Shown: positions 1-10,367 of the stretch, piece after piece
Layout: every line of letters begins with the position of its first letter
How positions within the stretch are numbered: position 1 is the stretch's first letter
Origin: Bog-473 sp963783965
GTDB taxonomy: Bacteria; Actinomycetota; Acidimicrobiia; Acidimicrobiales; RAAP-2
Direction of reading: 5' to 3'
DNA: 64,000 bases
Assembly: GCA_963783965.1 (NCBI GenBank)
Contig: CAWAPQ010000013.1
Location: 1 to 64,000 of the forward strand
The notes under the pieces: generated by a model
Seen by the model: the letters and a program-made list of their open reading frames with translations, nothing else
Told to the model about the DNA's origin: nothing
Databases searched by the model: none
Made by a program: the position numbers and the translations under genes

Positions 1-892
1 AGAGCAAGACGCAACCTGAACGAAGCAACAACGACAGAACGGTACGTATTGCTGAGCAACGCCATGAAGCGCTCGTAGGCGGAGCTCTGGACGAGGATGC
101 GCGGCGGGCGCAGCAGTCCTGGCCCGCGTTGTCGAACACGCCGGAGGGGGCCCGGGCGGCGGCCAGCTTGAGGTCGGCATCGGCAAAGACGATGTTGGCG
201 CTCTTTCCGCCGAGCTCGAGGGTGACCCGCTTGATCTGCTCGGCACAGCCCGCCATGATCCGGCGCCCCACCTCGGTCGAGCCGGTGAAGCACACCTTGC
301 GCACGGCGGGGTGGGCCACGAAGCGGTCGCCGACCACGCTGCCCTTCCCGGGCAGGATCTGGAGCACGCCCTCGGGGAGTCCGGCCTCGAGCGCCAGCTC
401 ACCGAGGCGCAACGCGCTGAGCGGGGTCAGCTCGGCCGGCTTGACCACGACGGAGTTGCCGGCGGCCAGCGCAGGGGCGAGGCCCCAGCCGGCGATGGCC
501 ATGGGGAAGTTCCAGGGCACGATGATGCCCACCACCCCGAGCGGCTCGTGGAAGGTGACGTCGAGGCCGCCGGGCACCGGGATCTGCCGGCCGCTGTGGC
601 GCTCGGGGGCGCCGGCGTAGAACTCGATGACGTCGCGCACGTTGCCCGCCTCCCAGCGGGCGTTCCCGAGCACGTGGCCGGCGTTGATCACCTCCAGAGC
701 GGCCAGCTGCACGATGTCGGCGTCGACGGCGGCGGCGAAGCGCCGCAGCAGGCGGGCCCGGTCGCCCGGCGCCACGGCCCGCCACTCGTCGAAGGCGGCG
801 GCGGCCTGCGCGATGGCGGCGTCGGTCTGCTCGGCCGTCAGGCTCTCGATGGTGGTGAGGACCTCGCCGGTGGCGGGATTGCGGACGTCCAC
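1..892 (-). CDS. aldehyde dehydrogenase, C-terminal part off window
   Basis: NAD(P)-dependent aldehyde dehydrogenase oxidising an aldehyde to its acid in the cytoplasm. On the minus strand the frame is open to the window edge. Seen in order: RNPATGEVL, the cofactor-site stretch IVPWNFPMAIAGW, KPAELTPLSAL, FTGSTEVGRRI, the general-base Glu in LELGGKSANIVF, and the nucleophile Cys in NAGQDCCARPR near base 115. The family has about 480 residues, so roughly the last 40 percent is missing. I chose GTG at 892 because it directly precedes RNPATGE; the family usually has 10-20 more N-terminal residues, so the true start may lie upstream across a frame break. Bases 1-60 encode residues that do not look like this family. 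It is divergent from the acyl-CoA synthetase, with about 85 bases between them. Confidence 0.85.
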   Translation of the reverse strand, partial: MDVRNPATGEVLTTIESLTAEQTDAAIAQAAAAFDEWRAVAPGDRARLLRRFAAAVDADIVQLAALEVINAGHVLGNARWEAGNVRDVIEFYAGAPERHSGRQIPVPGGLDVTFHEPLGVVGIIVPWNFPMAIAGWGLAPALAAGNSVVVKPAELTPLSALRLGELALEAGLPEGVLQILPGKGSVVGDRFVAHPAVRKVCFTGSTEVGRRIMAGCAEQIKRVTLELGGKSANIVFADADLKLAAARAPSGVFDNAGQDCCARRASSSRAPPTSASWRCSAIRTVLSLLLRSGCVLL

Positions 893-977
893 GCCGTGAT
901 CTTTGCCGATGGCGGACCGCCCCCCCAACCGGCGCCGACCGCAGGCGTGGGGGCGGGCCGCCGGTACAGTGCGGGCC

Positions 978-2690
978 GTGCCCCGCCCACGAGACCGTCC
1001 AGTTCAACCTGGCCAAGGCCTTCGACACCCTCGTCGAGACCCTGGCCGACCGGGAGTGCATTGTGTGGCGGGACCGCCGCCTGACCTACGCCGACCTGGC
1101 CGAGCGGTCCCGCCGCCTGGCTTCGTACCTGCACGGCCGCGGCCTGGGCGTGCACACCGAGCGGGCCGACCTGGCAGGGCTGGGAGTCGGGCCAGGACCA
1201 CGTGGCGCTGGCCCTGTACAACGGCAACGAGTACCTCGAGGGGATGCTGGGCTCGTACCGGGCCCGGGTGGCCCCCTTCAACGTCAACTACCGCTACGTC
1301 GGCGAGGAGCTGCGGTACCTGCTCGACGACGCCCGGCCCCGGGCCATGATCCTGCACTCCTCGCTGGCCCCGACCCTGGCCGAGGTGCTGCCCACGCTGG
1401 ACTCGCCCCCCGACGTGCTGCTCCAGGTCGAGGACGAATCGGGCCACCCCCTGCTCCCCGGGGCGGTCTGGTACGAGGAGGCGCTGGCCGCATCCTCGCC
1501 CGACGGACCACCGGTCGAGCCCTCCCCCGACGACCTCTACGTGCTCTACACCGGGGGCACGACGGGCATGCCCAAGGGCGTGCTGTGGCGCCAGCACGAC
1601 ATCTTCATGGCGGCCATGGGCGGGCGGCAGGTGGGCTCGTGGAAGATCGTCACCAGCTACGAGGACCTGACCGAGCGGCTGGCCTCGAGCTACCCGGTGC
1701 GGCTGATGATCCTGCCCCCGCTCATGCACGGCGCGGCGCAGTGGGCCTCCTTCATGCTGATGGCCACGGGAGCCACGCTGATCTTCCCCGACGACACGCA
1801 CCGGGTCGACCCCGACGACGTGTGGCGGTCGGTCGAGCGCGAGAAGGTGAACTCCATGACGATCGTGGGCGACGCCGTGCTGCGCCCGCTGCTCGATGCA
1901 GCTCGACAAGAAGAAGTACGACCTGTCGTCGTTCTTCGCCGTCGGGCAACGGCGGGGCGCCGCTGACGCCCGCCGTGCGGGCCATGGCGGTCGAGCGCAT
2001 CCCCAACCTCGTCATCTCGGACTCGGCCGGCTCCTCGGAGACCGGCGCGCAGATGCACGTGACGTCCATGGACGACGTCGAGGTGGGGTCGTTCCTGCCC
2101 GGGCCCGGGCACGGTGGTCGTCGACGAGACGCTGGCGCGCGTGCTCGAGCCGGGGCACGAGGGCAACGGCTGGCTGGCCCAGACCGGGAACGTGCCGCTG
2201 GGGTATCTCGGCGACCCCGAGAAGACGGCGCGTACCTTCCCCGTGATCGACGGCGTCCGCTACTCCATCCCCGGCGACCGGGCCCGGCACCTGGCCGACG
2301 GGCAGATCGAGCTGCTGGGCCGCGACTCGGTCACCGTCAACTCGGGCGGCGAGAAGATCTTCGTCGAGGAGGTGGAGCGGGCCATCGCCGGCCACCCGGC
2401 CGTGGCCGACGTGGTCGTGACGGGCCGGCCCGTCGGAGCGCTGGGGCCAGGAGGTGGTGGCGGTGGTGCAGCTGGCCGAGGGCGGCGACCGGCGACCGGC
2501 GACGTCGGTGGTCGAGCACGCCTCGGCCCACATCGCCCGCTACAAGCTGCCCAAGGAGGTCGTGTTCGTCGACGCTGATCCAGCGCTCGCCGTCGGGCAA
2601 GGCGGACTACCGCTGGGCGGCCGAGACGGCGGTCAAGGCGGCGACGACGCGCGGCGGCGTGCGACGGTCGGGCTCGACGTCGGCGTCCGG
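978..2690 (+). CDS. AMP-dependent acyl-CoA synthetase (frame-broken in the sequence)
   Basis: Activates a fatty or related acid to acyl-AMP and then acyl-CoA. Seen: the AMP-binding loop YTGGTTGMPKGVLW near 1547, SDSAGSSETGAQ near 2020, GDRARHLADGQIELLGRD near 2275, NSGGEKIFVEEVE near 2340, and the C-terminal lysine region SPSGKADYRW near 2590. Joined, it is about 560 residues, normal for FadD-like enzymes. The frame must be corrected by one surplus base at about 980, 1180, 1895, 1944, 2107, 2432 and 2574. Nearly all surplus bases double a third codon position (for example ctcg at 1892-1895), so I treat the gene as intact in the organism. The start GTG at 978 and the exact stop are uncertain because the end merges with the next gene. 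The substrate is not deducible. Confidence 0.8.
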
Positions 2691-3267
2691 GGCCGATCGT
2701 CGCGACGGAGCGGCTGGTGCTGCGACCGTTCACCGACGTGGACCGGGCGCCCTTCGCCGAGCTGAACACCCACCCGCTGGTGGTCGAGTCCCTGGGCTCG
2801 TCGCCCACCCGGGCCGAGAGCGACGCCATGGTCGACCGCTACACCGCCGAGATGGCCGCCGAGGGCTGGGGCTTCTGGGCGGTCGAGGTGGCCGGCGGCG
2901 CCCCGTTCGTCGGCATGGTGGGCCTGCACCGGGTGCACGCCGACCCTGCCGTTCGCCCCGGCCGTCGAGATGGGGTGGCGGCTCCATCCGGACCACTGGG
3001 GCCACGGGTACGCCACCGAGGCGGCGGCGGCCTCGCTGGCCTACGGATTCGACGCAGGCGGCCTGGACGAGATCGTCGCCTTCACCACGGCCGTGAACAC
3101 GCCGCTCGCAGGCGGTCATGGAGCGCATCGGCATGGTGCGCGACCCGGCCGGCGACTTCGACCACCCGAGCCTGCCCGAGGGCAGCCCGCTGCGGCGCCA
3201 CGTGCTCTACCGGATCGCGCGCCACGCGTCGTCCACGTCACAGGCCGCCCCTAGCGTGGCGCCATGA
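2690..3267 (+). CDS. GNAT-family N-acetyltransferase (RimJ/RimL-like)
   Basis: Acetyl-CoA-dependent acetyltransferase of unknown substrate. It starts with a strand typical of the family (ATERLVLRPFTDVDRAPF) and contains GWGFWAVEV, FVGMVGLHRV, then GWRLHPDHWGHGYATEAA, the acetyl-CoA pyrophosphate loop region of RimJ/RimL-like enzymes. Surplus bases at about 2953 and 3108 split it into three frames; joined it is about 185 residues. The stop TGA appears to overlap the ATG of the downstream glycosylase (ATGA), suggesting translational coupling. The start is unclear because no stop codon separates it from the synthetase upstream. Confidence 0.7.
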
Positions 3268-3835
3268 GCGACGCGCGACGCCGACGCGCTGCGACTGGGC
3301 GCAGCGAGCCCCATGGTGGCGTACCACGACACCGAGTGGGGCGTGCCGGTCCACGACGACCGCACGCACTTCGAGTTCCTGGTGCTCGAGGGGGCGCAGG
3401 CCGGCCTGAGCTGGTCACCATCCTCAAGCGCCGGGACGGCTACCGCCGGGCCTTCGCCGACTTCGACCCGGCCAAGGTGGCGCGCTTCACGCCGGCCCGG
3501 GTGGAGAAGCTGCTGGGCGACCCGGGCATCATCCGCAACCGGGCCAAGGTCGAGTCGACGGTGCGCAACGCCCGCGCCTTCCTGGCCGTGCAGGAGGAGT
3601 TCGGCTCCTTCGACGCCTACATCTGGGGCTTCGTGGGCGGGCGGCCGCTGGTCAACAAGTGGCGCCGCATGGCGCAGATCCCCGCCGTGAGCGCCGAGTC
3701 CGAGGCCTTCAGCGCCGACCTGCGCCGGCGCGGCTTCCGCTTCGTCGGCCCGACCGTCTGCTACGCCCACCTCCAGGCCGCCGGGCTGGTCAACGACCAC
3801 CTGGTCGCCTGCTTCCGCTACGCGCGAGCTCACAG
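3264..3835 (+). CDS. tag: DNA-3-methyladenine glycosylase I
   Basis: Excises 3-methyladenine from alkylated DNA. Seen: the N-terminal substrate-pocket motif VAYHDTEWGVPVHDD, LEGAQAGLSW followed by ILKRRDGYRRAF, FTPARVEKLLGDPGIIRN, GSFDAYIWGFV, and the C-terminal GPTVCYAHLQAAGLVNDH, all hallmarks of Tag. The length after joining (about 185 residues) fits. One surplus base lies near 3276, and one base appears to be missing between the Trp codon of GLSW and the Thr codon of TIL near 3415. The C-terminus meets the convergent GNAT gene tail to tail near 3830. ATG at 3264 overlaps the upstream stop. Confidence 0.85.
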
Positions 3836-4337
3836 GCTCCGGACGCATCAGGACGCGGGCGCCGAAGCGGCCCATGACGGGCTCCTCGGGCGGCAGCCCG
3901 TGGGCCCGAGGAAGTCGTCGACGGGCCCCGACTCGACGAAGCCCTCGGAGGCGTAGAACGGGCCGTTCCACGGGACGTCGCGGTAGGTGGCCAGCGTGAG
4001 CTCGGGGTAGCCGTGCGCCGTGGCCCAGTCGCAGCCGGCCCGCAGCAGGGCCCGACCAATGCCGCGGCGCCCGTGGTCGGGGTGGACCGAGAGCTGCTCC
4101 AGGTGGGCGCCGACTCTCCGATGGCGTCGATGCGGCAGAGGCCGACCGGCGGGTCGCCGGCCACCAGCACGACGAGCGCGGCGGCGAACTCCTCCACTGT
4201 GCCCGGGCCGGGCAGCGGCCCGATGCCGAGCGGCTCGAACAGCGGTGTCGGCCGCCGCCTCGAGGGCGGGCAGGAGCGCCAGCTCGTCGGGACGTACGGG
4301 GCGGATCGAGCGGGACGGGGACCGGGTGCGCGTCCAC
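3830..4337 (-). CDS. GNAT-family N-acetyltransferase
   Basis: Predicted acetyltransferase. The minus strand reads IRPVRPDELALLPALEAAAD, then a beta-sheet core, then HLEQLSVHPDHGRRGIGRAL, which contains the acetyl-CoA-binding Q/R-x-x-G-x-G/A motif, and later YPELTLATYRDVPWNGPFY and GFVESG, the end of the GNAT fold. Joined length is about 165 residues, normal. Surplus bases occur near 4308, 4245, about 4110-4125 and near the stop. The GTG start at 4337 is divergent from the quinone oxidoreductase start 24 bases away, so the two promoters probably overlap. Substrate unknown. Confidence 0.7.
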
Positions 4338-4361
4338 CGGGCGACGGTAGCGTCTCGACCC

Positions 4362-5344
4362 GTGCGCGCCGCCGTCTGCCATGAGCTGGGCCCGCCCTCG
4401 GTCCTGCGGGTCGAGGAGCGGCCTGACCCCGAGCCGGGGCCGGGCGAGGTCGCCGATCGCGGTTGAGGCGGCCGGGGTGAACTTCGTGGACGGCCTCTTC
4501 GTGGCCGGGCAGTACCAGATCAAGCCCTCGCTCCCCTTCGTGCCGGGCAGCGAGGTGGCCGGGCACGTCGTGGCGGTCGGTCCCGACGTGGACGGCGCTG
4601 GCCGTCGGCGACCGGGTGCTCGCCTCGGTCGGCCTGGGTGGCTTCGCCAGCCGCGTCGTGGTGTCGGCGACGCTCGGCCGTCGCGCTGCCCGAGGGGCTC
4701 GATGCGGCCACGGGCCGCCACCTTCACCCAGAGCTACAGCACCAGCCTGTTCGCCCTGCGCGAGCGGGCCCATGCGGCGCCCGGCGAGACGGTGCTCGTT
4801 CTCGGGGCCGGCGGCGGCATGGGGCTGGCGGCCATCGGCGTGGCCCGGGCGCTGGGCTGCCGGGTGCTCGGGCGTTGCCTCGAGCGCGGACAAGCGCGAG
4901 GCCGCGCTCGGGGGCCGGCGCGGAGTCGGTGCTGGACCCGGCGGCGGAGTCTGTGAAGGACGCGGCACGGGCGTGGGCCGGCGGCACGCGGCATCGACCT
5001 CGTGGTGGACCCCATTGGTGGGCCGCTCGGCCGAGCCGGCGCTGCGGGCGCTGGGTGACCGTGGCCGCTATCTCGTCATCGGCTTTGCGTCGGGCGACAT
5101 CCCCTCGGTGCCGCTCAACCAGGTTCTGCTGCGCAACCGCTCCGTGATCGGCATCGACTGGGGCATCTGGGCCATGACCCACCCGGCCGAGCAGCGCGCG
5201 CTGCTCGACGACCTGCTGGCCATGGTGGCGGCGGGAACGCTCGACCCCGTCCGTCCGGCCGAATACCCGCTCGACGACGTGGCCGGTGCGCTCGAGGACC
5301 TGCTGGGCCGGCGCGCCGTGGGGAAGATCGCGCTGGTGCCCTAG
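4362..5344 (+). CDS. NADPH:quinone oxidoreductase family protein (zinc-free MDR)
   Basis: Medium-chain reductase using NAD(P)H to reduce quinones or enones. Seen: N-terminal VLRVEERPDPEPGPGEV, GVNFVDGLFVAGQYQ, PFVPGSEVAGHVVAVGPDV, GDRVLA, TFTQSYSTSLFALRERA, the nucleotide-binding turn LVLGAGGGMGLAAIGVARAL, DPIGGPLAEPALRALG, RYLVIGFASGDIP, and C-terminal LLGRRAVGKIALVP. No structural zinc cysteine cluster, as in QorA-type enzymes. Joined length is about 325 residues, normal. At least eight surplus bases occur between 4455 and 5029 and none in the last 315 bases. Several are textbook examples of doubled wobble bases: gccg at 4452-4455, ggcg at 4594-4597, gggc at 4870-4873, acgc at 4986-4989. 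Confidence 0.85.
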
Positions 5345-5860
5345 CGACGTGACGACACCGTGCGAATTGGCTGGTCGTGGACAGACAGTTGGCTGGTCGG
5401 CACCGTGACCAAAATCCCCAATCACTATCGTGAAGTCCCGAACAGTTTCCCTGGGGAGCGAAAGCCATTATCTTGCAGAGAGGGACCCGTGCCTTCGGCG
5501 TTCCGAAATCGTTGGGTCCACAACTGCCCTACCCTGTGCCAGAGCCGTTCCCTGTCCCCGTTGAGCCGGTCCGCTGTCCACCTAGGAGCGGCATCGCCCG
5601 TGGCGTCGTGGGCCCATCAGGCTTCGGGTTCGTCGGTGACCGAGACTACGAGCACCCTGTCGCACCGATTGAGGATCGCAAGCGCCGCTTCGCCCGCCTC
5701 CATCGGAACTCTCAGCGGTCAGTGGACATAACCAGCGTTTTCATGAGACTTGGGGTATCAATGATGACGGTTCGATCCCGAACTTGCAGCGGGTACGGTC
5801 AGCCGGAGCGGTGCTCCCAGCCCGCACTCAATCGACCCCCGGTTCCGATAAGAAGATGAT
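5345..5860. other. gene-free interval, about 0.5 kb
   Basis: No convincing gene. Both strands hold open frames of up to about 125 codons, but their residue content (Ser/Arg/Pro rich, no motif) and codon use are unlike the neighbours. The stretch is visibly less GC-rich than the genes around it. It must contain the promoter of the sulfatase at 5861. I see no clear hairpin terminator, tRNA or repeat in it. Confidence 0.5.
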
Positions 5861-7456
5861 GTGGGCACGGGAAGAAAGACGAAGCGCTTGACGCCGCGAA
5901 CCCGCCCGAACTGGCGAGCCAGGGTAGGCGCGGGGGTTGCGGCATGGGCGATCTTGTTGGCCGTCGTTCCGGCCGTCAGTCCCCGACAGGCGGACGCGGC
6001 AGCCCACGCGACCAAACATCGTCTTCATCCTGACCGACGACCTGTCATGGAACCTGATCACCCCACAGATCACACCGAATATCGTCCGATTGGAGCACCA
6101 AGGCGAGACGTTCACCAACTACTACGTCGCTGACTCGCTGTGTTGCCCCTCGCGCGCCACCATTCTCACCGGGCTGTTCCCCCACGACACCAAGGTGGCA
6201 ACCAACACCGCGCCCTACGGCGGCTACACGAAGTTCCTTTCCGAGGGCCTCTCAAAGAGGACTTTCGCCGTCGCTCTTCAGAAGGCGAAATACAAGACCT
6301 CCCTCCTGGGCAAATACCTCAACGCATATGGCGACCAGGGCGACGGATTCTTTCTTCCGAAGGGCCGGAAAGACAATATGACGAAGGCCAACACGCCCGT
6401 GCCGCCGGGCTGGACCGACTGGCACGTCAGCAACGGCACGGGGTACGCCGAGTTCAACTACTACCTGAACGACAATGGCGTCTTCCACTTCTACCCCTAC
6501 GGGCTCGGGAACTACGGCGTGGACGTATTGAACCACTACGCACGGCAATTCATCGGGAAGAACGCCCACTCGCCCTTCTTGGTCGAGGGCCGCGACATTC
6601 GCACCCCATCCGCCGTACACACCTGCTCCGCGCAACGCAAAGGATTTCCTCCGCATGACGGAGCCCCGGATCCGTCGTTCGGAGCCCAGAACGTGAATCC
6701 GCCCGCCTGGCTCGGACAGCGACCGGCCTTGACAACCACCCAGATGCAACACATCGATGCCTCTTATCGCGAGCGGGCGCAGGCAACGGAGTCCGTCGAC
6801 AAGCTGCTCGCCGACACCGAGGCCACCCTGGCCCGCGAGGGCATCGCCAAGAACACCTACATCGTCTTCAGCTCTGACAACGGCTACCACCTCGGCCAGC
6901 ATCGGATCCTGGAAGGGAAGGAGACGGCTTTTGACACCGACATCAAGGTCCCCCTCATCGTGGTGGGGCCGGGTGTCCCCAAGGGACGGATCGTTCCCCA
7001 GGTGACCCAGAATACGGACCTGGCACCCACGTTCGAGCAACTCGCTGGGCTCCGCCCGCCAGCGTCGGTGGAAGGGGCCAGTCTCGTCCCGCTCCTGCAC
7101 CCCTCGACGCGGACGCCGAAGTGGCCGACTGTGGCGCTGCTCGAACATCACGGGGACACCCCTAAGAACGACCCCGACTTCGAGGGTGCCGGGACAACCT
7201 CCCCAGCTACGTGGGCATCAGGATCCAGGCTCGGCACGTGACCGGCTTCAGCGGTCCGGTCAATGCGACCTGGGTCGAGTACAACGATCCGAAGCACGAG
7301 GTGGAGTACTACAACGACCACGCCGACCCGTATCAGCTCGACAACATCGCCGGCACTCTCACCAAAAAACAGCGGGCGACGCTACACGCGCTCCTTGAGG
7401 GGCTGCACAACTGCCACACTGCCGCCGCATGTTGGCGTGCTGGGTTACCGCAGTAA
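5861..7456 (+). CDS. secreted sulfatase (formylglycine-dependent)
   Basis: Hydrolyses a sulfate ester outside the cell membrane. Seen: N-terminal twin-basic region, a hydrophobic stretch (GVAAWAILLAVVPAVS) and an Ala-rich cleavage region. Mature start RPNIVFILTDDL contains the paired metal-binding Asp; DSLCCPSRATILTGLFPHD carries the C-x-P-S-R motif whose Cys becomes formylglycine; KYKTSLLGKYLN, FSSDNGYHLGQHR (metal Asp-Asn) and GKETAFDTDIKVPLIV follow. It resembles N-acetylglucosamine-6-sulfatase-like proteins (about 500 residues). Frame breaks lie near 6007, about 6590-6670 (compensating; the corrected reading gives ATFAPHPPYTPAPRNAKDF, a typical sulfatase segment) and near 7185, where a base seems to be missing. 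Start GTG at 5861. No sulfatase-maturing enzyme is visible in the window. Confidence 0.85.
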
Positions 7457-7595
7457 GTGGTCCATAGGTACCCGTATGTCGAGCAAGCCCCTCCACGCAT
7501 GACCCGCGTTCGAGGGCGCCGGCCATCGGAGGGAGAACGGTCGCTGCGCGCCGGAAAGAGGTCTGCCCGTACCCGGGCGGCGGGCCCCTCAGGGC

Positions 7596-8158
7596 TCAGG
7601 ACTTGGCGACGTGGAGGGGAAAGCTGAACGGTGTGTTGTCGATGACGAGCCTGTAGGTCCCCGGTGCCACCCGGCGCGTGCTGTTCGGCTTGTCCTGGTT
7701 CCACGATCCGGTGCCCGAGACGGTGGCGCCGGCGGCCAACTGGGCGAAACCGAGCGCGGGGCAGTTCACGACCTGGGCCCCCGGCCAGACCGTGTGGTGG
7801 TGCGCTGTCCTTGACCTGGAAGCCCAGCGAGCCGCAGAGGCCGGCCGTCAATGCCGTGGAGGTCGGCCCGGGTTCCACGCCGGCGTAGGGCGCGGTGTAG
7901 TTGCACGACGACGGGCCGGCGTTGCGGACGGTGAAAGAGACGTCGAGGGTCGCGCCCGGGTCCAGGGTCAAGGTGTTGACGGCCACCAGCAGCTCGGTGG
8001 TCTTGGCGGGGCAGTCCCAGAAGGCGGCATGGCCGGCCTGGGCCAGCGCGGGTGCCTTGGCCAGCGTGGTGCCCTTCTTGGGCCCCTGCGGCCGTTCCGC
8101 CGCTGACGAGCACCGACAGAGATCACGACCAACGGTGGCAATGGCGACCTCCGGCCAC
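7596..8158 (-). CDS. small secreted protein, unknown function
   Basis: Not assigned to a named family. Corrected for surplus bases, the minus strand encodes a short hydrophobic N-terminal segment (VAIATV..VISVG), a linker, then TTELLVAVNTLTLDPGATLD, VSFTVRNAGPSSCNYTAPYA, GLCGSLGFQVKDS, WPGAQVVNCPALGFAQLAAG, SGTGSWNQ, and ends GTYRLVIDN followed by FPLHVAKS. The beta-rich pattern with paired Cys, TFTVRNxGPSxC and GTYRLxxxN resembles an immunoglobulin-like or cell-envelope domain with disulfides. Surplus bases lie near 7800, 7661 and 7630. It is convergent with the sulfatase. Start uncertain (GTG at 8158 or nearby). Confidence 0.55.
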
Positions 8159-8233
8159 CAAGGCCTTGCTCCGCCTCCCCATCACTCCAGCCTGCCCGAT
8201 GAGGCGGGCCCGCGGGTCGCGTCGACGATGGCG

Positions 8234-9342
8234 TCAGTCGGCGAAGTGCGGGATGACCTCGGTGCCCATGAGCTCGATCGTCTGCATGACCGACTCATGG
8301 GAGATCTTGTACGGGTTGACCAGGCACAGCAGCAGGTCGACCCCGGCGGCCTCGTAGGCACGGCAGGCCTCGAGACACTCCTCGGGCGTCCCCAGCACGC
8401 AGGCGTTGGCGTCGACGAGGTACTCGAGGCTCAAGAGGTCGAGCGTGCCCTCGTCGTCGGTCTTCTTCATGTCGGCCGCGTAGGAGTAGCTGCCGAGGTC
8501 CTGCTTGCGCTCGGCCATCCAGTCGGTCAGCGTGGCGATCTGGCGGGCGCCCGTCTTGGGGTACCACTCGAAGGACTCGCGGGCCTCCGCCTTGGCCTTG
8601 CTCGGCGTCGGGGCCGCACAGGGCCATGGTGAACGTCGCCGCCTGGTTGTTCACGAAGGAGCCGACAGGCTCCGTGCACCGCTCGACGGCGGCCCGGTAG
8701 ACGTCGATCTTGCGCTTCACCTCGGTCGGGCGGCAGGCCGACGGCGAAGGAGCACAGGCCGAGCCCGAGGTCGCCCACCTGGGCGTGGCCCTCGTCGCTG
8801 GTGGTGGCGCCCCACAGAGGCGGGTGCGGCTTCTGCCACGGCTTGGGCTGCACACGGCGACGCGGCATCTGCCAGTACTCGCCGGCGAACTCGTACTCGT
8901 CGTTGGTCCAGCAGCCCACGATGTGGCCGAGGGCCTCCTGCCACATCTGGCGGGTCTCGGCGGGGTCGACGCCGAAGCCCTCGAGCTCGGTCCGGGTGGC
9001 CGAACGACCGGCGCCCATGTCGACCCGTCCCTTGGAGAGCAGGTCGAGCACCGCCACCGACTCGGCCGTGCGCACCGGGTGGTTGTAGGGCTTGGGCATC
9101 AGGCGCACGCCGTAGCCGAGGCGGATGTTCTCGGTGCGGGCCGCGATGGCGCCGTAGAGCACTTCGGGGTTGGAGCAGTGCGAGTACTCCTGCAAGAAGT
9201 GGTGCTCCACCGTCCAGAAGGCGTGCCAGCCGAACCGGTCGCCGGCGATGGCCTGCTCGAGCGTGTTCTGGTAGGCCACCAGCTCGCTGTCCTCCTCCCA
9301 GGGACGGGGGACCGGGATCTCGTAGAACAGCGCGAACTTCAT
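8234..9342 (-). CDS. LLM-class flavin-dependent oxidoreductase (bacterial luciferase-like)
   Basis: TIM-barrel monooxygenase or dehydrogenase using reduced flavin or F420. Seen: N-terminal MKFALFYEIPVPRPW, AFWTVEHHFLQEYSHCSNPE, RLGYGVRLMPKPYNHPVRTAE, LDLLSKGRVDMGAGRSATRT, WTNDEYEFAGEYW, HPPLWGATTSDEGHAQVGDL and C-terminal LLLCLVNPYKISHESVMQTI. This is typical of the luciferase-like family (about 365 residues). Surplus bases near 8740 (ccgc) and 8600 (caag) double wobble positions; corrected, the frame is continuous. The ATG at 9342 follows a purine-rich stretch. Divergent from the SDR gene at 9453, hinting at a shared oxidation function. The flavin and substrate cannot be told from the sequence. 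Confidence 0.85.
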
Positions 9343-9452
9343 GGCGTGGGCTCCCCCCGGACGGTGCCCGAGCACGGAGCCGGGCTAGAACAGTGCACTG
9401 CTCCTATCAGCCCGGGTCGCCCGGGCGCAACCAAACGGAGGACGGAGGCACC

Positions 9453-10260
9453 ATGCGCGGTTTGGAAGGCCGGACCTACATCGTGACGGGCGCTGCGTCG
9501 GGCATCGGTCCGGCCACGGCGGCCCGACTCTTGGAGGAGGGGGCCCGAGTGGTCGGCGCCGACCTGGCCCAGCCGGCCGACGCGCTGGCCGGCGGCGAGC
9601 GGTGGCTCTTCACCCACGTCGACGTGGCCGACGAGGCTTCGGTCGAGGAGCTGGTGCGGGCCGGCGGTGGCCTTCGGCGGTGGCGTCGACGGCTTGGTCA
9701 ACGCGGCGGGCGTGGCGGGCGGGGGTCCCGTGCACATGCTCCCCGCCGAGGAGTGGAACCGCGTCATCGCCGTCAACCTCACGGGGACCTATCTGACGGC
9801 GAAGCACGTGATCGGCCAGATGCTGCGGCAGCCCCGTCACGAGGACGGCCAGCGCGGCTCGGTGGTGACGGTGGCCAGCATCGAGGGTCTCGAGGGCACG
9901 GCGGGCGGGAGCGTCTACAGCGCGTCGAAGGGCGGCGTCGTGATCCTGTCGAAGAACATGGCGATCGACTACGCAGGTCGCGGCATCCGGGTCAACGCGG
10001 TCTGCCCGGGATTCATCGAGACCCCGATGACCGCGTCGATCTTCGGCCCCGGGATGGAGGCGGCGCTGGCCGACATCGTCCACGAGCACAAGCTGGGCCG
10101 GCGCATGGGCCGCCCCGAGGAGATCGCCGCCGCGGCGGCGTTCCTGCTCTCCGACGACGCCTCGTTCGTCACCGGCCACGCCCTGCCCGTCGACGGCGGC
10201 TACACGGCCGGCCGGGACCACGGCGTGACCGACATGCTGGGGCTGTCCGGGCCCGAATGA
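9453..10260 (+). CDS. short-chain dehydrogenase/reductase (SDR)
   Basis: NAD(P)-dependent oxidoreductase with a Rossmann fold. Seen: the dinucleotide motif TGAASGIG near the N-terminus, NAAGVAGGGP (NNAG-type motif), catalytic Ser region VVTVASIEGL, YSASKGG with catalytic Tyr-x-x-x-Lys, IRVNAVCPGFIETPM, and C-terminal ASFVTGHALPVDGGYTAG. Length 268 residues after correcting one surplus base near 9664 (gccg before the Ala-Val codons). ATG at 9453 is preceded by a strong GGAGG. Divergent from the LLM oxidoreductase, so the two probably share a regulatory region. Substrate unknown. Confidence 0.9.
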
Positions 10261-10343
10261 GCCCGGGCGGCGTTGGCGACTCGGCGTCGACGCCACGCCG
10301 TGCCGGTGCCTGCTCCACCTTGACAGGCGGGGCCTCAGGCTAA

Positions 10344-10367
10344 ATACTTAAGTCAATGCTTAAGTAT
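10344..10367. promoter_or_regulatory. palindromic ArsR-type operator over the start codon
   Basis: A perfect 9-base inverted repeat, ATACTTAAG (10344-10352) and CTTAAGTAT (10359-10367), separated by six bases that include the ATG at 10356-10358. It is strikingly AT-rich for this genome. ArsR repressors typically bind such imperfect or perfect palindromes near their own promoter. The position suggests autoregulation that also masks translation initiation. Function is inferred; the repeat itself is directly visible. Confidence 0.75.

Noticed and set aside
1063..3096. 677-codon plus-strand open frame
   Set aside because: It changes identity along its length because it crosses several broken genes. 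Parts belong to the acyl-CoA synthetase and the GNAT, the rest is a shadow rich in Arg, Gly and Pro.
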